A DNA stretch of 62,385 nucleotides. It comes from a virus. The notes beneath the pieces were generated by a model, which worked only from the letters and a program-made list of their open reading frames with translations, did no database searches and was not told the DNA's origin. The stretch is taken from the IMG/VR virus record IMGVR_UViG_3300034106_004872, positions 1 through 62,385 of that record; one strand, written 5' to 3'. Shown piece by piece: positions 23,879 to 32,962 of the stretch. Position 1 is the first letter of the stretch. The number at the start of each line of letters is the position of its first letter. A program made the position numbers and the translations under genes.

Positions 23879-24316
23879 TTAACGGATGTTTAGGTTATCT
23901 TCTGTGATGATTTTAAATTCATAACCACGATCAGCACACCATTCTTTTGCTGCCTCCCATTTTGCCTGATTCTTAGCATATTCATAAACTTCACTAATAT
24001 ATCTTTTTGTTTGTCTTTGAGGTTTAGGAGGGGGTGCAGTTTGCTTTTTAGGTTTAACCTCAATCATATATTTTTTGATTGAACCATTAGGTTCTTTTAC
24101 TTTTATGAGAAAGTCGGGGTAGTATCTGTGAATTTTTCCGTCTATTGGTGAGCGATAAGGAATTGCTTTTTCTTCAGATTCCCAAGATATGATGTTTTGA
24201 TTTGTATCACAATAGACACAAAACTTTCTTTCCCATAAAGACCTATAGATGATATTTGTTGGATCACCATTATATTTTTCAGGAAAGGATGGTTGATATT
24301 TTCCCTTATATGACAT
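23879..24316 (-). CDS. 4: Head completion protein gp4
   Basis: A 145-aa protein with the nuclease-like fold of the T4 gp4 (gp50) family. YRSLWERKFCVYCD (25-38), WESEEKAIPYRSPIDGKIHRYYPDFLI (50-76) and YMIEVKP (85-91) are the core, with D73 and E88-x-K90 arranged as in a PD-(D/E)XK site. In T4 it completes filled heads before tail attachment. First gene of the leftward operon; the divergent late promoter is at 24349. Confidence 0.87.
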   Translation of the reverse strand: MSYKGKYQPSFPEKYNGDPTNIIYRSLWERKFCVYCDTNQNIISWESEEKAIPYRSPIDGKIHRYYPDFLIKVKEPNGSIKKYMIEVKPKKQTAPPPKPQRQTKRYISEVYEYAKNQAKWEAAKEWCADRGYEFKIITEDNLNIR

Positions 24317-24323
24317 CTAAATA
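24316..24323 (+). promoter_or_regulatory. Late-type promoter TCTAAATA (rightward)
   Basis: Rightward CTAAATA-type core 33 bases before the gp54 start; its first base is the first base of the gp4 coding region on the other strand. Confidence 0.5.
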
Positions 24324-24348
24324 CTTACAATAAGAAACTCACAATAGG

Positions 24349-24356
24349 TATTTAGA
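24349..24356 (-). promoter_or_regulatory. Late-type promoter TCTAAATA (leftward)
   Basis: The same TCTAAATA on the minus strand 32 bases before the gp4 start. The rightward and leftward cores face each other across 40 bp, so each gene's promoter lies at the edge of the other gene. Confidence 0.5.
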
Positions 24357-25172
24357 GTGGCAACGCCCCGTAAAATATCAGATATAAGACCTTTATTTAC
24401 TAATCTTGCTCAAACTTCTCATTATCAAGTTAAATTTGGAGGTCTTCCTAGTCAACTAACTGGATATCTTCTTCAGAGAGGAGTTACATCTAGATTTATT
24501 GCAGAAGATGCTGGTTTATTATGTAATAATGCTGTTCTTCCAACAACTCAAATTGCTACAGTAGATGTTGCTGGAAATTATATAGGAATTACCGAAACAT
24601 TTGCTCATCGTAGACAATATCAAGATATAAGTCTTGAATTTTATGTTGATAAAAATTATAATACTTTGAAATTTTTGGAGCATTGGATGGAATTTGTGGC
24701 GAGTGGTTCTACATATCCAATAGATGGAACAAATCCTCCAATTAGTGATAATGTGGATAGTGGATATTTTATAAGAATGCAATATCCAGAATACTACAAG
24801 TCAAATAGAACTAGTATTATAAAATTTGATCGTGATTATAATAAAGAAATTGAATATACCTTTATAGGACTATATCCTTATTCGATTGCATCAATTCCAG
24901 TCTCATACTCTCAGTCTGATATAATGAAAATGCAAGCAACATTTAAGATTGATCGTTATGTAATTGGAAAATCTTATAGTTTAAATATTTTTAGAGGAGA
25001 AAATAATAATAATGATCCGAAGCAACCAAAACAGGAAGCACCAAGGCAACCTACTCCAAGATTGGTTCCAAGATCTCCAGGATCAATACCTTCAAATGGA
25101 GTTGAATTATATCCTGCTGGAGAAACATTATACGAATCTCTCTATGGTAAAGGACTTCAAAAGTACAGATAA
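24357..25172 (+). CDS. 54: Baseplate tail-tube initiator gp54
   Basis: GTG start, the first in-frame start after the late core. The 271-aa protein has a tail-tube-like fold (SHYQVKFGGLPSQL...GYFIRMQYPEYYKSNRTSIIKFDRDYNKEIEYTFIGLYPYSIASIPVSYSQSDIMKMQATFKIDRYVIG), which is shared by gp19, gp48 and gp54. Together with gp48 on the other strand it fits gp54, which seeds tube polymerisation. The last 60 residues are Pro-rich (PKQPKQEAPRQPTPRLVPRSPGS) and probably disordered. Assignment between the tube-like members is by context. Confidence 0.68.
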   Translation: MATPRKISDIRPLFTNLAQTSHYQVKFGGLPSQLTGYLLQRGVTSRFIAEDAGLLCNNAVLPTTQIATVDVAGNYIGITETFAHRRQYQDISLEFYVDKNYNTLKFLEHWMEFVASGSTYPIDGTNPPISDNVDSGYFIRMQYPEYYKSNRTSIIKFDRDYNKEIEYTFIGLYPYSIASIPVSYSQSDIMKMQATFKIDRYVIGKSYSLNIFRGENNNNDPKQPKQEAPRQPTPRLVPRSPGSIPSNGVELYPAGETLYESLYGKGLQKYR

Positions 25173-25175
25173 ATA
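25168..25175 (+). promoter_or_regulatory. Late promoter GATAAATA
   Basis: Late-promoter core spanning the gp54 stop, 26 bases before the next gene. Confidence 0.45.
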
Positions 25176-25200
25176 ATTTTATCTGATTTTATGGGTTATT

Positions 25201-25920
25201 ATGCCATTACCTACAATTGCAACTCCTTCGTATACTTTAGAAATTCCATCTATTAAAAAAGAAATTAAATTTCGTCCCTTTCTGGTAAAGGAAGAAAAGA
25301 TTTTAATTATTGCAATGGAAAGTGAAGATTCGAAGCAAATTGCTGATGCGGTTAAAACTGTAATTAGTAATTGTATTTTGACAAAAGGAATTAAAGTTGA
25401 TCAACTTGCAACTTTTGATATTGAATATTTGTTTTTAAATATTCGAGGAAAATCTGTTGGAGAAAGTGTAGATGTTTTGATCACTTGTCCTGATGATGAA
25501 AAAACTCAAGTTCCAGTTAGCATTAATCTTGATGAGATTAAAGTAACGATTGATGAAAATCATTCTAAAGATATTAAACTAGATGATAATCTAACTCTTA
25601 GAATGAAATATCCATCAATGAAAGAATTTATTAAGACAAACTTTGGAAACAATTTCAATATGAGTGTTGATGATACCTTTGATCTAGTCCTATCTTGTAT
25701 TGAGCAAGTTTATAGTGAAGAAGAATCTTGGTCTGCATCTGATTGTACAAAAAAAGAACTTTCGGAATTTATTGAACAATTAACATCTAATCAGTTTAAA
25801 GAAATTGAAAGATTTTTTTCAACTATGCCTAAACTTTCTCATATACTTAAAATTAAAAATCCAAATACACAAGTTGAAAGTGAAGTGATTCTGGAAGGAT
25901 TAACAAGTTTTTTCGCCTAG
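25201..25920 (+). CDS. 26: Baseplate hub assembly protein gp26-like
   Basis: A 239-aa protein, starting MPLPTIATPSYTLEIPSIKKEIKFRPFLVKEEKILIIAMES. The P-F-L-V-K-E-E-K-x-L-x-x-A-x-E-S segment is the recognisable mark of the T4 baseplate family that includes gp26. T4 gp26 (208 aa) is needed for hub assembly. Its neighbour gp51 supports the call. A helical C-terminal half (ELSEFIEQLTSNQFKEIERFF) follows. Confidence 0.68.
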   Translation: MPLPTIATPSYTLEIPSIKKEIKFRPFLVKEEKILIIAMESEDSKQIADAVKTVISNCILTKGIKVDQLATFDIEYLFLNIRGKSVGESVDVLITCPDDEKTQVPVSINLDEIKVTIDENHSKDIKLDDNLTLRMKYPSMKEFIKTNFGNNFNMSVDDTFDLVLSCIEQVYSEEESWSASDCTKKELSEFIEQLTSNQFKEIERFFSTMPKLSHILKIKNPNTQVESEVILEGLTSFFA

Positions 25921-25922
25921 GA

Positions 25923-26096
25923 ATGGCTCATGAAAATCTTGAGTCATACTATAGAACTAATTTTTCCCTCTTGCAGCATCATAAATATTCATTGACTGAA
26001 CTTGAAAACATGATGCCTTGGGAGAGAGAGATTTATATTGCCCTTATTAAACAATATATTGAAGAAGAAAACCTAAAAAACAGTACAAATGGCTGA
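25923..26096 (+). CDS. 51: gp51-like baseplate hub assembly catalyst (57 aa)
   Basis: Starts 2 bases after gp26. MAHENLESYYRTNFSLLQHHKYSLTELENMMPWEREIYIALIKQYIEEE matches the short cyanophage gp51 pattern (Y-S-L-T-E-L-E-N-M-x-P-W-E-R). It overlaps the next gene by 8 bases. In T4, gp51 acts catalytically in hub assembly and is not part of the finished particle. The CATAAATA inside the coding region (about 25982) may be chance. Confidence 0.75.
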   Translation: MAHENLESYYRTNFSLLQHHKYSLTELENMMPWEREIYIALIKQYIEEENLKNSTNG

Positions 26097-27741
26097 GTTA
26101 GATCCGGAAAAAGTTAGTACTACAGGATTTGATCCAGTTACTGGTTCTCCTTTGTCTCAGGAAGTTAGGAATACTCTTTTAAAAAAATCTACAATTGATA
26201 GATCTGTTTTCAGAAATGAATTACTAGAATCTGAAAATAGAAAAAAAGAAGTTGACACACAAAATACCAGAGTTATTCAATCTCAAGAGCAAGCACTTTT
26301 GGGATTTAGTTCTAATATTCAGGCATTAAGAACTGATATTGGTAAATTAGGAACTGGTCTTGCAAGTATTGCACTACTTCTTCAACAAGATAATACTCAA
26401 GAAATATCAAAAACGAAAGAAGAACAAGAAAGAGAAAGAAGATTAACTGAAAGGAAAATTAGAATTGGTAAAGAAAGTGAGATTGAACAGAATATACAAA
26501 ATGCAATTGCTGCCCCAGTTCAAAGATTAGTTCCAAAAGTAAATGATGTTTTTGTAAATATTAAAAATGCTCTTGCAATTTTATTTGGTGGTTGGTTAAC
26601 TAAGCAAGTTGTAGATGCCATGAGGGCATCTGAAGAAAATAACACAAAATTATTTAATGATATTAAGTTTAATATTCTGAAGAATTTGGCAATAGTTGGT
26701 GGTGGATTATTGGCGATTAGAACTGGATTTTCTTTAGTTAAGAATACGATTGGTAAAATTGCTTCTGGATTAACAAGATTACTAATTGCAAAACCACTAG
26801 CAATTGCTGCAGCATTATTACCTAGAATTCCTTCACCAGGAGGAAACCCAAAAGCAGGTGGGATGCTTGGGGGAGTTGGTAAATTTGTTACCTTTTTAAG
26901 TGGATTAATGAATCTTAACAATAAAGAATTTGTTGATGCTACTTTATCTGCCCTATCTTTTGCTGCTAAAGCACCTGGTCCACTTGGAGCAATTGGAACA
27001 GTAGCTGGTATTGCCTTTACTGCTGATGAAATTGCTGAAGCATTTGGTAAAAACATTTTTACTGATTCTGCATTAAATCAAAAGGTTGATGAGATTGCAA
27101 AAATTTTTATAAGTGGTAATCAAAATAATAAACTACCAACATCTTCAAAAAAATCACCCGATGCTTCACCAAAAACGGCACCATCGGCACCAATAACACC
27201 AACACCAGTAGCAACACCACAAACACCAATGATGGGGAGCCCAGAATCTTCTGCTGCTCCTGCTCCTGCTCCAGCAACAGCACAACCGAGTGCTGATATG
27301 GTTTCAAAATTTGAGCAAGCATGGCAATATAGAAATAATTCTTTCGCAAGAGGTAGAATTGAAAGTGCATGGAATCAGATGAGTCAGGAAGAAAAGCAAC
27401 AAGCAAAAGATTGGGCAAAAACGAAAGGATATGATTGGAATGAAATGAAACTGAAAGATCCATCTCCTGCGGTGGTTTCTCCACAACCAAACACTCAAAC
27501 TTCAGAAACAACTCCATCACCAGCACAAGTATCAATACCACTTAAAATGCCTCAACAAGTTGGACAATTGCCAGAACCAAAACCATCGTTGACAATGATC
27601 AAAACATCAAATAATTCAAATCAACCACCAATTGCTCCATTAACAAATGGAGCATTATCTGATGTTCCTTTAATCAACTCTGCAAACCCCGATAATTTTT
27701 ATGTTTTATATTCTCAGTTAAGTTATAATGTGGTGATGTAA
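26089..27741 (+). CDS. Tape-measure-like/hub protein (550 aa)
   Basis: Helical N-terminal part (about 25-155, charged and coiled-coil-like, ENRKKEVDTQNTRVIQSQEQALLGFSSN), then hydrophobic segments around 160-260 (NALAILFGGWLTKQVVDAM, KNLAIVGGGLLAIRTG, KPLAIAAALLP, GPLGAIGTVAGIAF). A Pro/Ala-rich low-complexity tail (about 350-475) follows. This is the layout of tail length-determining proteins: helical rod plus membrane-active stretches. In T4 the equivalent is gp29 (590 aa), which similarly sits among hub genes. Identity is inferred from composition and position, not from clear homology. Confidence 0.55.
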   Translation: MAELDPEKVSTTGFDPVTGSPLSQEVRNTLLKKSTIDRSVFRNELLESENRKKEVDTQNTRVIQSQEQALLGFSSNIQALRTDIGKLGTGLASIALLLQQDNTQEISKTKEEQERERRLTERKIRIGKESEIEQNIQNAIAAPVQRLVPKVNDVFVNIKNALAILFGGWLTKQVVDAMRASEENNTKLFNDIKFNILKNLAIVGGGLLAIRTGFSLVKNTIGKIASGLTRLLIAKPLAIAAALLPRIPSPGGNPKAGGMLGGVGKFVTFLSGLMNLNNKEFVDATLSALSFAAKAPGPLGAIGTVAGIAFTADEIAEAFGKNIFTDSALNQKVDEIAKIFISGNQNNKLPTSSKKSPDASPKTAPSAPITPTPVATPQTPMMGSPESSAAPAPAPATAQPSADMVSKFEQAWQYRNNSFARGRIESAWNQMSQEEKQQAKDWAKTKGYDWNEMKLKDPSPAVVSPQPNTQTSETTPSPAQVSIPLKMPQQVGQLPEPKPSLTMIKTSNNSNQPPIAPLTNGALSDVPLINSANPDNFYVLYSQLSYNVVM

Positions 27742-27742
27742 T

Positions 27743-29617
27743 ATGACAATAGTAACAGATTCTCTTAAAAAATCTACTATTAACATTAACAATATTTCTA
27801 AGTCTTTATCTGAGACGAAAAGAAGTGTTTCTACAGTTAATGATTCTGTATCCAATATTTCTAAAATTATTTCATCAAATACAAGAATTAAAAAGGAATT
27901 ATTTGCAAATTCTGAAATTATTAGTTCTCGAAGAAGAGAGGCATCTAAAAGGCAAGAACTCGAAGATCAAATTGAGTCTGCAAAAGTATCAACTAAACCA
28001 TCATTAGGACTTGCTTTTGCTGGAAGAAGTGATAAGGGGCCTTTTGGTAGATTATTAGGATTTCTGGGATTTACATTTGCTGGTTGGATCGCAGAGAATT
28101 TACCCACATGGATTTTTATGGGAAAGGAATTTATTTCCAGAATTCAAATGTTTGGAAAATCAATGTATAATATGGTTGGTAATATGGAATTGATACTACA
28201 ATCTTTTGGATCTGTTTTGAAAAATTCTTTTAGTGCGATTATTAATCTTGATCTGAATGAGTTTAGTGACGGAAGTGTGGCAAAATCTTTTAATGAATTA
28301 AATCTTGCAGTTCAAGGATTAGGTGATGACCTTACAGAAACATTCAAATTGTTTACAACACCACTGAATAAGTCTTTAGAAACTGGTGAAGAAGCACCAG
28401 CACTTGATGAAGATAGACCTGATACGATGTTTCCTCCTACATCTCAAGGAGAAATGAGAACAGTAACTGGTATTCATAAAGAAGCACTTGATATTATTGC
28501 AAAATATGAATCTGTTAGTAGTGATAGAACTGGTGATGGATATAATGCCATGAATCAAGGTGGTAATGGAATGAGTGGAATTTATGGATCTGGAAGTTCA
28601 ACATCACCCCTATTACTTAGTAAAAAATTAACTGATATGACAGTAGGTGAAGTTATGGAAAGGCAAAGAAAAAATAATCAGTATTCTGGTCCAAATAAAG
28701 TTGGTATATTTGCTGCTGGAAGATATCAAATTATTCCAGACACCTTAAAGGGTATTGTTGATAATAAAATAATTAAAGTCTCTGATAGGTTTGATCAACA
28801 AACACAAGATAAAGCTGGATTATATTTAATTAAAACAAGAGGAATACAACCTTGGGGATGGGATGCTGCCAGTAAGGCAAGATTTACTGGAAGAGAACAA
28901 TCTATAATTCAACAGGCAAGAAAAACACCTACTACATTTTCTCAACAAACAGTTTCTACTCCTTCAATACAACCACAAATACGACAAGTTCCTGTGGGAA
29001 ATATAAATCCAAAAGTTGGTGATCGTCTTGGTGCTGGAAGAAATCATGGTGGGGTTGATTTGCTAGTTCCTTCGGGAACCCCATTAAGAGCAATTTCCGA
29101 TGGTCAAATTGTCGATTCAGATTATGAAAAAGGATGGGGAAACTTTTTAGTAATGAAAGATAATCTTGGAATTTATCATTTATATGGGCACATGCAATCT
29201 GGATATAAGCGTGGAGGTCCAGTCAAGAAAGGTGAGGTAATAGGAAAAGTTGGTATGACTGGAAGGGCAACAGGACCTCATCTTCATTGGGAAGCAGGAA
29301 CTGGATGGGATAAGTATCAATTATCCGGAAGATTTGATGCACTTACAAAATATAGCAAATTTGCACCATTTAATACTCAAGCAAGTAAAGAAACACCTGC
29401 ACAAATTACAACACCACCTTCAAGAGTAACACAACCTGATGCAATGACTCCCGAAAGAAAAGGGCCTCAACTTTTAATCATTGAAGATATTCAACCACAA
29501 ATGCCTCAAGTATCTTATTCTTCTCCACAACAATCACAAACACCAACAATCAGTGAATCTAAATTGTTAAATAATTTTATCAAGAATAAACTTCTACTCG
29601 ATCTTGCGTACCTATAA
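27743..29617 (+). CDS. Tail lysin: tape-measure-like protein with lysozyme-like and M23 peptidase domains
   Basis: A 624-aa protein. The N-terminal 80 residues are helical and coiled-coil-like, and residues 100-140 hold a hydrophobic stretch (LLGFLGFTFAGWIAENLPTWIF). About 240-375 is a lysozyme-like fold with a candidate catalytic Glu (AKYES, E256) and the substrate loop FAAGRYQIIPDTL. About 425-525 is an M23 metallopeptidase with H435-x3-D439, H483 and H513-L-H515. Such domains cut glycan strands and peptide cross-links during tail penetration. T4 puts lysozyme in gp5; here gp5 lacks it, so this protein probably takes over. The C-terminal tail is Gln/Pro-rich. Confidence 0.82.
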   Translation: MTIVTDSLKKSTININNISKSLSETKRSVSTVNDSVSNISKIISSNTRIKKELFANSEIISSRRREASKRQELEDQIESAKVSTKPSLGLAFAGRSDKGPFGRLLGFLGFTFAGWIAENLPTWIFMGKEFISRIQMFGKSMYNMVGNMELILQSFGSVLKNSFSAIINLDLNEFSDGSVAKSFNELNLAVQGLGDDLTETFKLFTTPLNKSLETGEEAPALDEDRPDTMFPPTSQGEMRTVTGIHKEALDIIAKYESVSSDRTGDGYNAMNQGGNGMSGIYGSGSSTSPLLLSKKLTDMTVGEVMERQRKNNQYSGPNKVGIFAAGRYQIIPDTLKGIVDNKIIKVSDRFDQQTQDKAGLYLIKTRGIQPWGWDAASKARFTGREQSIIQQARKTPTTFSQQTVSTPSIQPQIRQVPVGNINPKVGDRLGAGRNHGGVDLLVPSGTPLRAISDGQIVDSDYEKGWGNFLVMKDNLGIYHLYGHMQSGYKRGGPVKKGEVIGKVGMTGRATGPHLHWEAGTGWDKYQLSGRFDALTKYSKFAPFNTQASKETPAQITTPPSRVTQPDAMTPERKGPQLLIIEDIQPQMPQVSYSSPQQSQTPTISESKLLNNFIKNKLLLDLAYL

Positions 29618-30960
29618 TGTCAATTAAAAAGTCTTTATACAATGAACTTATTTTAGAATCAAATGATGGATCTAGAACGATTGATCTGATAGGAGGTGCA
29701 ATTCTTTTTGAATATTATGAAGATATTTTTTCCCCAACAATTACTGCAAAAATTAAAATAATTGATAATGGTAATGTAATTGCTCCAGCAGATAATCCAG
29801 ATGGAGATCGTCAATCAATTTACAATGGATTGCCGTTGAGAGGTGGTGAACGACTTTCTTTAAAAATTGCAGGAAATTCTTCAACAAATCCTGGTCTTGA
29901 CTTTTCAAAAAGATCAGAAGATTATTTTTATGTTTCTAGTATTACTGATGTTATTTCCGAAACTAATAGAGAAACTTTTACATTACATTTAACATCAAGA
30001 GAAGCAATTACCAATGAAACATCAAGAGTATCTAAAAAATTTCCAACATCTCTTAGAATAAGTGATTCAGTTCAAAATATCTTAAAAGATTATTTAAAGA
30101 CAACTAAAATTGGAACCATAGATAAATCTTCAAATAAGTATGGTTTTATTGGTAACTTAAGAAAACCATTCACAGTATTAGTTTGGTTAGCATCAAAAGC
30201 AGTTCCAGAAAGTTCGGGAAATGCTACTGCTGGATTTTTATTCTATCAAACGCAAGATGGATTTCAGTTTAGATCTCTTGATGATTTATTATTACAAAAA
30301 CCCAAAGCAATTTATACTTATACTGAAGCGCAAGAATCTTATGATGGAGATGAGAAAAAAGTTAATAATGATTTTAAGATTCTAAATTATTACACTGATA
30401 AAAATCAAAACTTAATTGAAAAACTTCGTTTAGGAACTTATGCAAGTCATAGAATGTTTTTCAATCCACTAAATTTTTCTTTTTCAAAACCTGAAGAAGG
30501 AATATTTAAGCAAAGTGATTATGTAGATAAGGCAAAAAATCTTGGTGATCGTCTTAAACTCCCACCATTATCTCCAGGATCTGATAAAACATTAGGTGAT
30601 GTTCCCACAAGAATTATAACTGCTGTTCTTGATATTGGAACAATGGAAAAGGATGCATCTACTAGTGCAAATTCGGATCCTTCTTTGCACCAAGCTCAAT
30701 CTCTTATGAGATATAATACTATGTTTACCCAGTCTGTGAATATTGTGGTTCCATCAAATACTAATTTAAAGGCGGGAGATATTATTGAGTGTAATTTTCC
30801 AAAAATTACAAATTCAAATGCCAAAGAATTTGATAAGGAACAAAGTGGACTATATATGATTAAAGAAGTATGTCATCACTTTGATGTTGAAAATTCATAT
30901 ACTTCTATGAAACTCATCCGTGATACTTTTGGCGTCAATGTAGAGGCAAGAAAAACATAA
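29617..30960 (+). CDS. Baseplate hub protein gp27-like
   Basis: A 447-aa protein with the gpD/gp27-like start MSIKKSLYNELILESNDGSRTIDLIGGAILFEYYEDIFSPTITAKIKIIDNG. It is followed by a second repeat-like beta domain, a helix-rich middle (RISDSVQNILKDYLK, CKPFTVLVWLASK-like) and a C-terminal domain (GLYMIKEVCHHFDVENSYTSMKLIRDTFGVN). These elements are shared by T4 gp27, phage Mu gp44 and VgrG N-terminal domains, which form the trimeric hub ring under the tail tube. The position before the gp5-like gene reproduces the T4 hub pair. The stop shares an A with the preceding start (TAATG). Confidence 0.78.
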   Translation: MSIKKSLYNELILESNDGSRTIDLIGGAILFEYYEDIFSPTITAKIKIIDNGNVIAPADNPDGDRQSIYNGLPLRGGERLSLKIAGNSSTNPGLDFSKRSEDYFYVSSITDVISETNRETFTLHLTSREAITNETSRVSKKFPTSLRISDSVQNILKDYLKTTKIGTIDKSSNKYGFIGNLRKPFTVLVWLASKAVPESSGNATAGFLFYQTQDGFQFRSLDDLLLQKPKAIYTYTEAQESYDGDEKKVNNDFKILNYYTDKNQNLIEKLRLGTYASHRMFFNPLNFSFSKPEEGIFKQSDYVDKAKNLGDRLKLPPLSPGSDKTLGDVPTRIITAVLDIGTMEKDASTSANSDPSLHQAQSLMRYNTMFTQSVNIVVPSNTNLKAGDIIECNFPKITNSNAKEFDKEQSGLYMIKEVCHHFDVENSYTSMKLIRDTFGVNVEARKT

Positions 30961-32961
30961 ATGTTAGATCAATCATTACTTCAGAGTCATTTTATCGGTA
31001 GAGATGGATTTCGTTGGTGGATCGGTCAGATTCCTCCACTTTCTTCTATGGGAAAACAAATATCTGGAGGTGGTTGGGGAAATCGCTTTAAGGTTAGAAT
31101 TATTGGATATCATCCTTATAGTGAAGAAGAATTGCCAAATGAAGATCTTCCTTGGGCACAGTGTTTGATTCCAACCACAGCAGGAAGTGGAGCAGCAAAT
31201 GTTGTTACTGGTGTTCAATTACAACAAGGTGATGTAGTTCTCGGATTTTTCTTAGATGGTGATAATGCTCAAATTCCTGTAATTTTAGCAACCTTCGGTA
31301 GAACTGATTCAGTCCCATCATTAAATTATAGATCTCCATTTGAAGGATTTACAGGATTCTCTGATCCGGTGAAAAAAAATAGTAAATTAACTTCATCAAT
31401 AGAATCTAATGAAGTAAAGGATAATTCAAATCCATCGCCGCCAAGTGTTACTACAGCACAGGCAGATGCAATATCTCAAAAAGTTGGGTATCAAGTTTTT
31501 TCTGAAAATTCTGCAATTGGATATCAGGTTCCATTAGCAAATACTGTTAAAAATACAAGAATTGATAAGATAAGATCAATTGTCAAAAATCTTTTAAGAA
31601 AATTAAAAACTCTTCAGGGAAATATTGCGGCTATAGGACAAACAATTCGTCAAGCAGCAGATAAAATTGTAACTTTATGTAATGATTTGATTGGTGGTAT
31701 GTTTGATTTTCTAATTAAACAGTTAATAAAACTTTTAAATGAAGGGTTAAAGTTACTTTATAAATTAATTTTTGCACTAGTTCTTGCTGCAACAGGATCT
31801 CCTGTTGCAGCACATGCTGCTGGTGTTGCTGCACAACAGGCAATGCTAATACCTGTAAAAGCACTTGAAGAGGAATTTTCATGCATTGCTGGCAAAGTAA
31901 TTGAAAAGATGAAGGGTTTAGTTTTTGGTATTTTAAATACGGCAATAGAGGAAGTAGATCGTTTTGTAAGTTGTGTTGCAGATCAATTTGCTGGTACACT
32001 TCTCAATACAATTATTGGTGTTGTGGAACCTTTATTCGAAAAACCTTTAGCAGGAGTGGCAAATCTTCTTCAATTCTTTTCCGATTTTAATCTTGGTAAT
32101 ATACTCCGCGAAGGAATTGGGATGCTGTCAGAAATGGGAGCAGGATTTGGATGTGATCAGAGTTTAGATAATTACAAAGGTCTTGTAAATGAATGGACGG
32201 TAGGTGTTGGACCTTCTGGATCTGTTTCGGCACTAACAAATTCTCTGGTTGACACTTATACTAATGTTCGTGACATAACAAATATTATTAGTTCTGGTGT
32301 AGATATTACTTCTGTGCAGGAATGTTTTACTAAAGCTTTGGAGTTTGCAAGTCCACCAATTATTAATATTTTTGGTGGAAGAGGATCTGGTGCAACAGCA
32401 ATTCCAATTTTTGGCAATCTTGTAACAAATCCAGATGGAAATATAACAGCAAGTGTAATTGGAGTGCAATTAACAAATCCAGGATCTGGATATGCTTTCC
32501 CACCATTTATTGAAATTGTAGATGATAATGAACAGGGATATGGTGCTGTAGCAAGGGCGATTATCAATCAGAATAATGAAATTGAATCTGTCTATATGGT
32601 TTCTGAGGGTGAAAATTATTCAGTTGGAGATATTGCAGAATTCTCTGTCTTGAAAGTGTTGGTTGAGAATGGTGGAAGTGGGTATGATGATTTAACAACT
32701 GTTATAACTGATAATCTTGGAAACGAATATAATTATCAAATTATTGATGGAAGAATCTATCAAGTCACACCTCTAAATAATATTGTTGATAGTTTGCCTA
32801 CTCTCAGTATTGAATCTGATGAAGGATTTGGTGCAATTTTACGCCCCGTAATTGGTGCTCTAAAAGGTTCTGGAAATGTTCCTGCTTCTCCAGATGCAAA
32901 TTCAAATTCTACAAATCTATTCACACAACAAGTTCAAACATCCATAGATTGTCCAATATAA
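30961..32961 (+). CDS. 5: Baseplate hub gp5-like protein without lysozyme domain (666 aa)
   Basis: The N-terminal 115 residues are the OB-fold domain of gp5/VgrG (FIGRDGFRWWIGQIPP...RFKVRIIGYHPYSEEELPNEDLPWAQCLIPTTAGSGAAN...GDVVLGFFLDGDNAQIPVILATFGRT). After a spacer comes a long helical, partly hydrophobic region (about 200-390). A beta-rich C-terminal region contains GSGYAFPPFIEIVD and GGSGYDDLTTVITD repeats. No lysozyme catalytic motif is present, as in other T4-like cyanophages. The C-terminal beta-helix spike also seems to be missing and is probably supplied by the next gene. Confidence 0.78.
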   Translation: MLDQSLLQSHFIGRDGFRWWIGQIPPLSSMGKQISGGGWGNRFKVRIIGYHPYSEEELPNEDLPWAQCLIPTTAGSGAANVVTGVQLQQGDVVLGFFLDGDNAQIPVILATFGRTDSVPSLNYRSPFEGFTGFSDPVKKNSKLTSSIESNEVKDNSNPSPPSVTTAQADAISQKVGYQVFSENSAIGYQVPLANTVKNTRIDKIRSIVKNLLRKLKTLQGNIAAIGQTIRQAADKIVTLCNDLIGGMFDFLIKQLIKLLNEGLKLLYKLIFALVLAATGSPVAAHAAGVAAQQAMLIPVKALEEEFSCIAGKVIEKMKGLVFGILNTAIEEVDRFVSCVADQFAGTLLNTIIGVVEPLFEKPLAGVANLLQFFSDFNLGNILREGIGMLSEMGAGFGCDQSLDNYKGLVNEWTVGVGPSGSVSALTNSLVDTYTNVRDITNIISSGVDITSVQECFTKALEFASPPIINIFGGRGSGATAIPIFGNLVTNPDGNITASVIGVQLTNPGSGYAFPPFIEIVDDNEQGYGAVARAIINQNNEIESVYMVSEGENYSVGDIAEFSVLKVLVENGGSGYDDLTTVITDNLGNEYNYQIIDGRIYQVTPLNNIVDSLPTLSIESDEGFGAILRPVIGALKGSGNVPASPDANSNSTNLFTQQVQTSIDCPI

Positions 32962-32962
32962 A

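Noticed and set aside
25982-25989. CATAAATA late core inside gp51
   Set aside because: It lies mid-gene with the nearest start more than 100 bases downstream; chance occurrence in AT-rich DNA is likely.
30961-32961. Lysozyme domain expected in gp5
   Set aside because: No lysozyme catalytic motif was found in this protein; the lysozyme-like sequence is in the gene at 27743.
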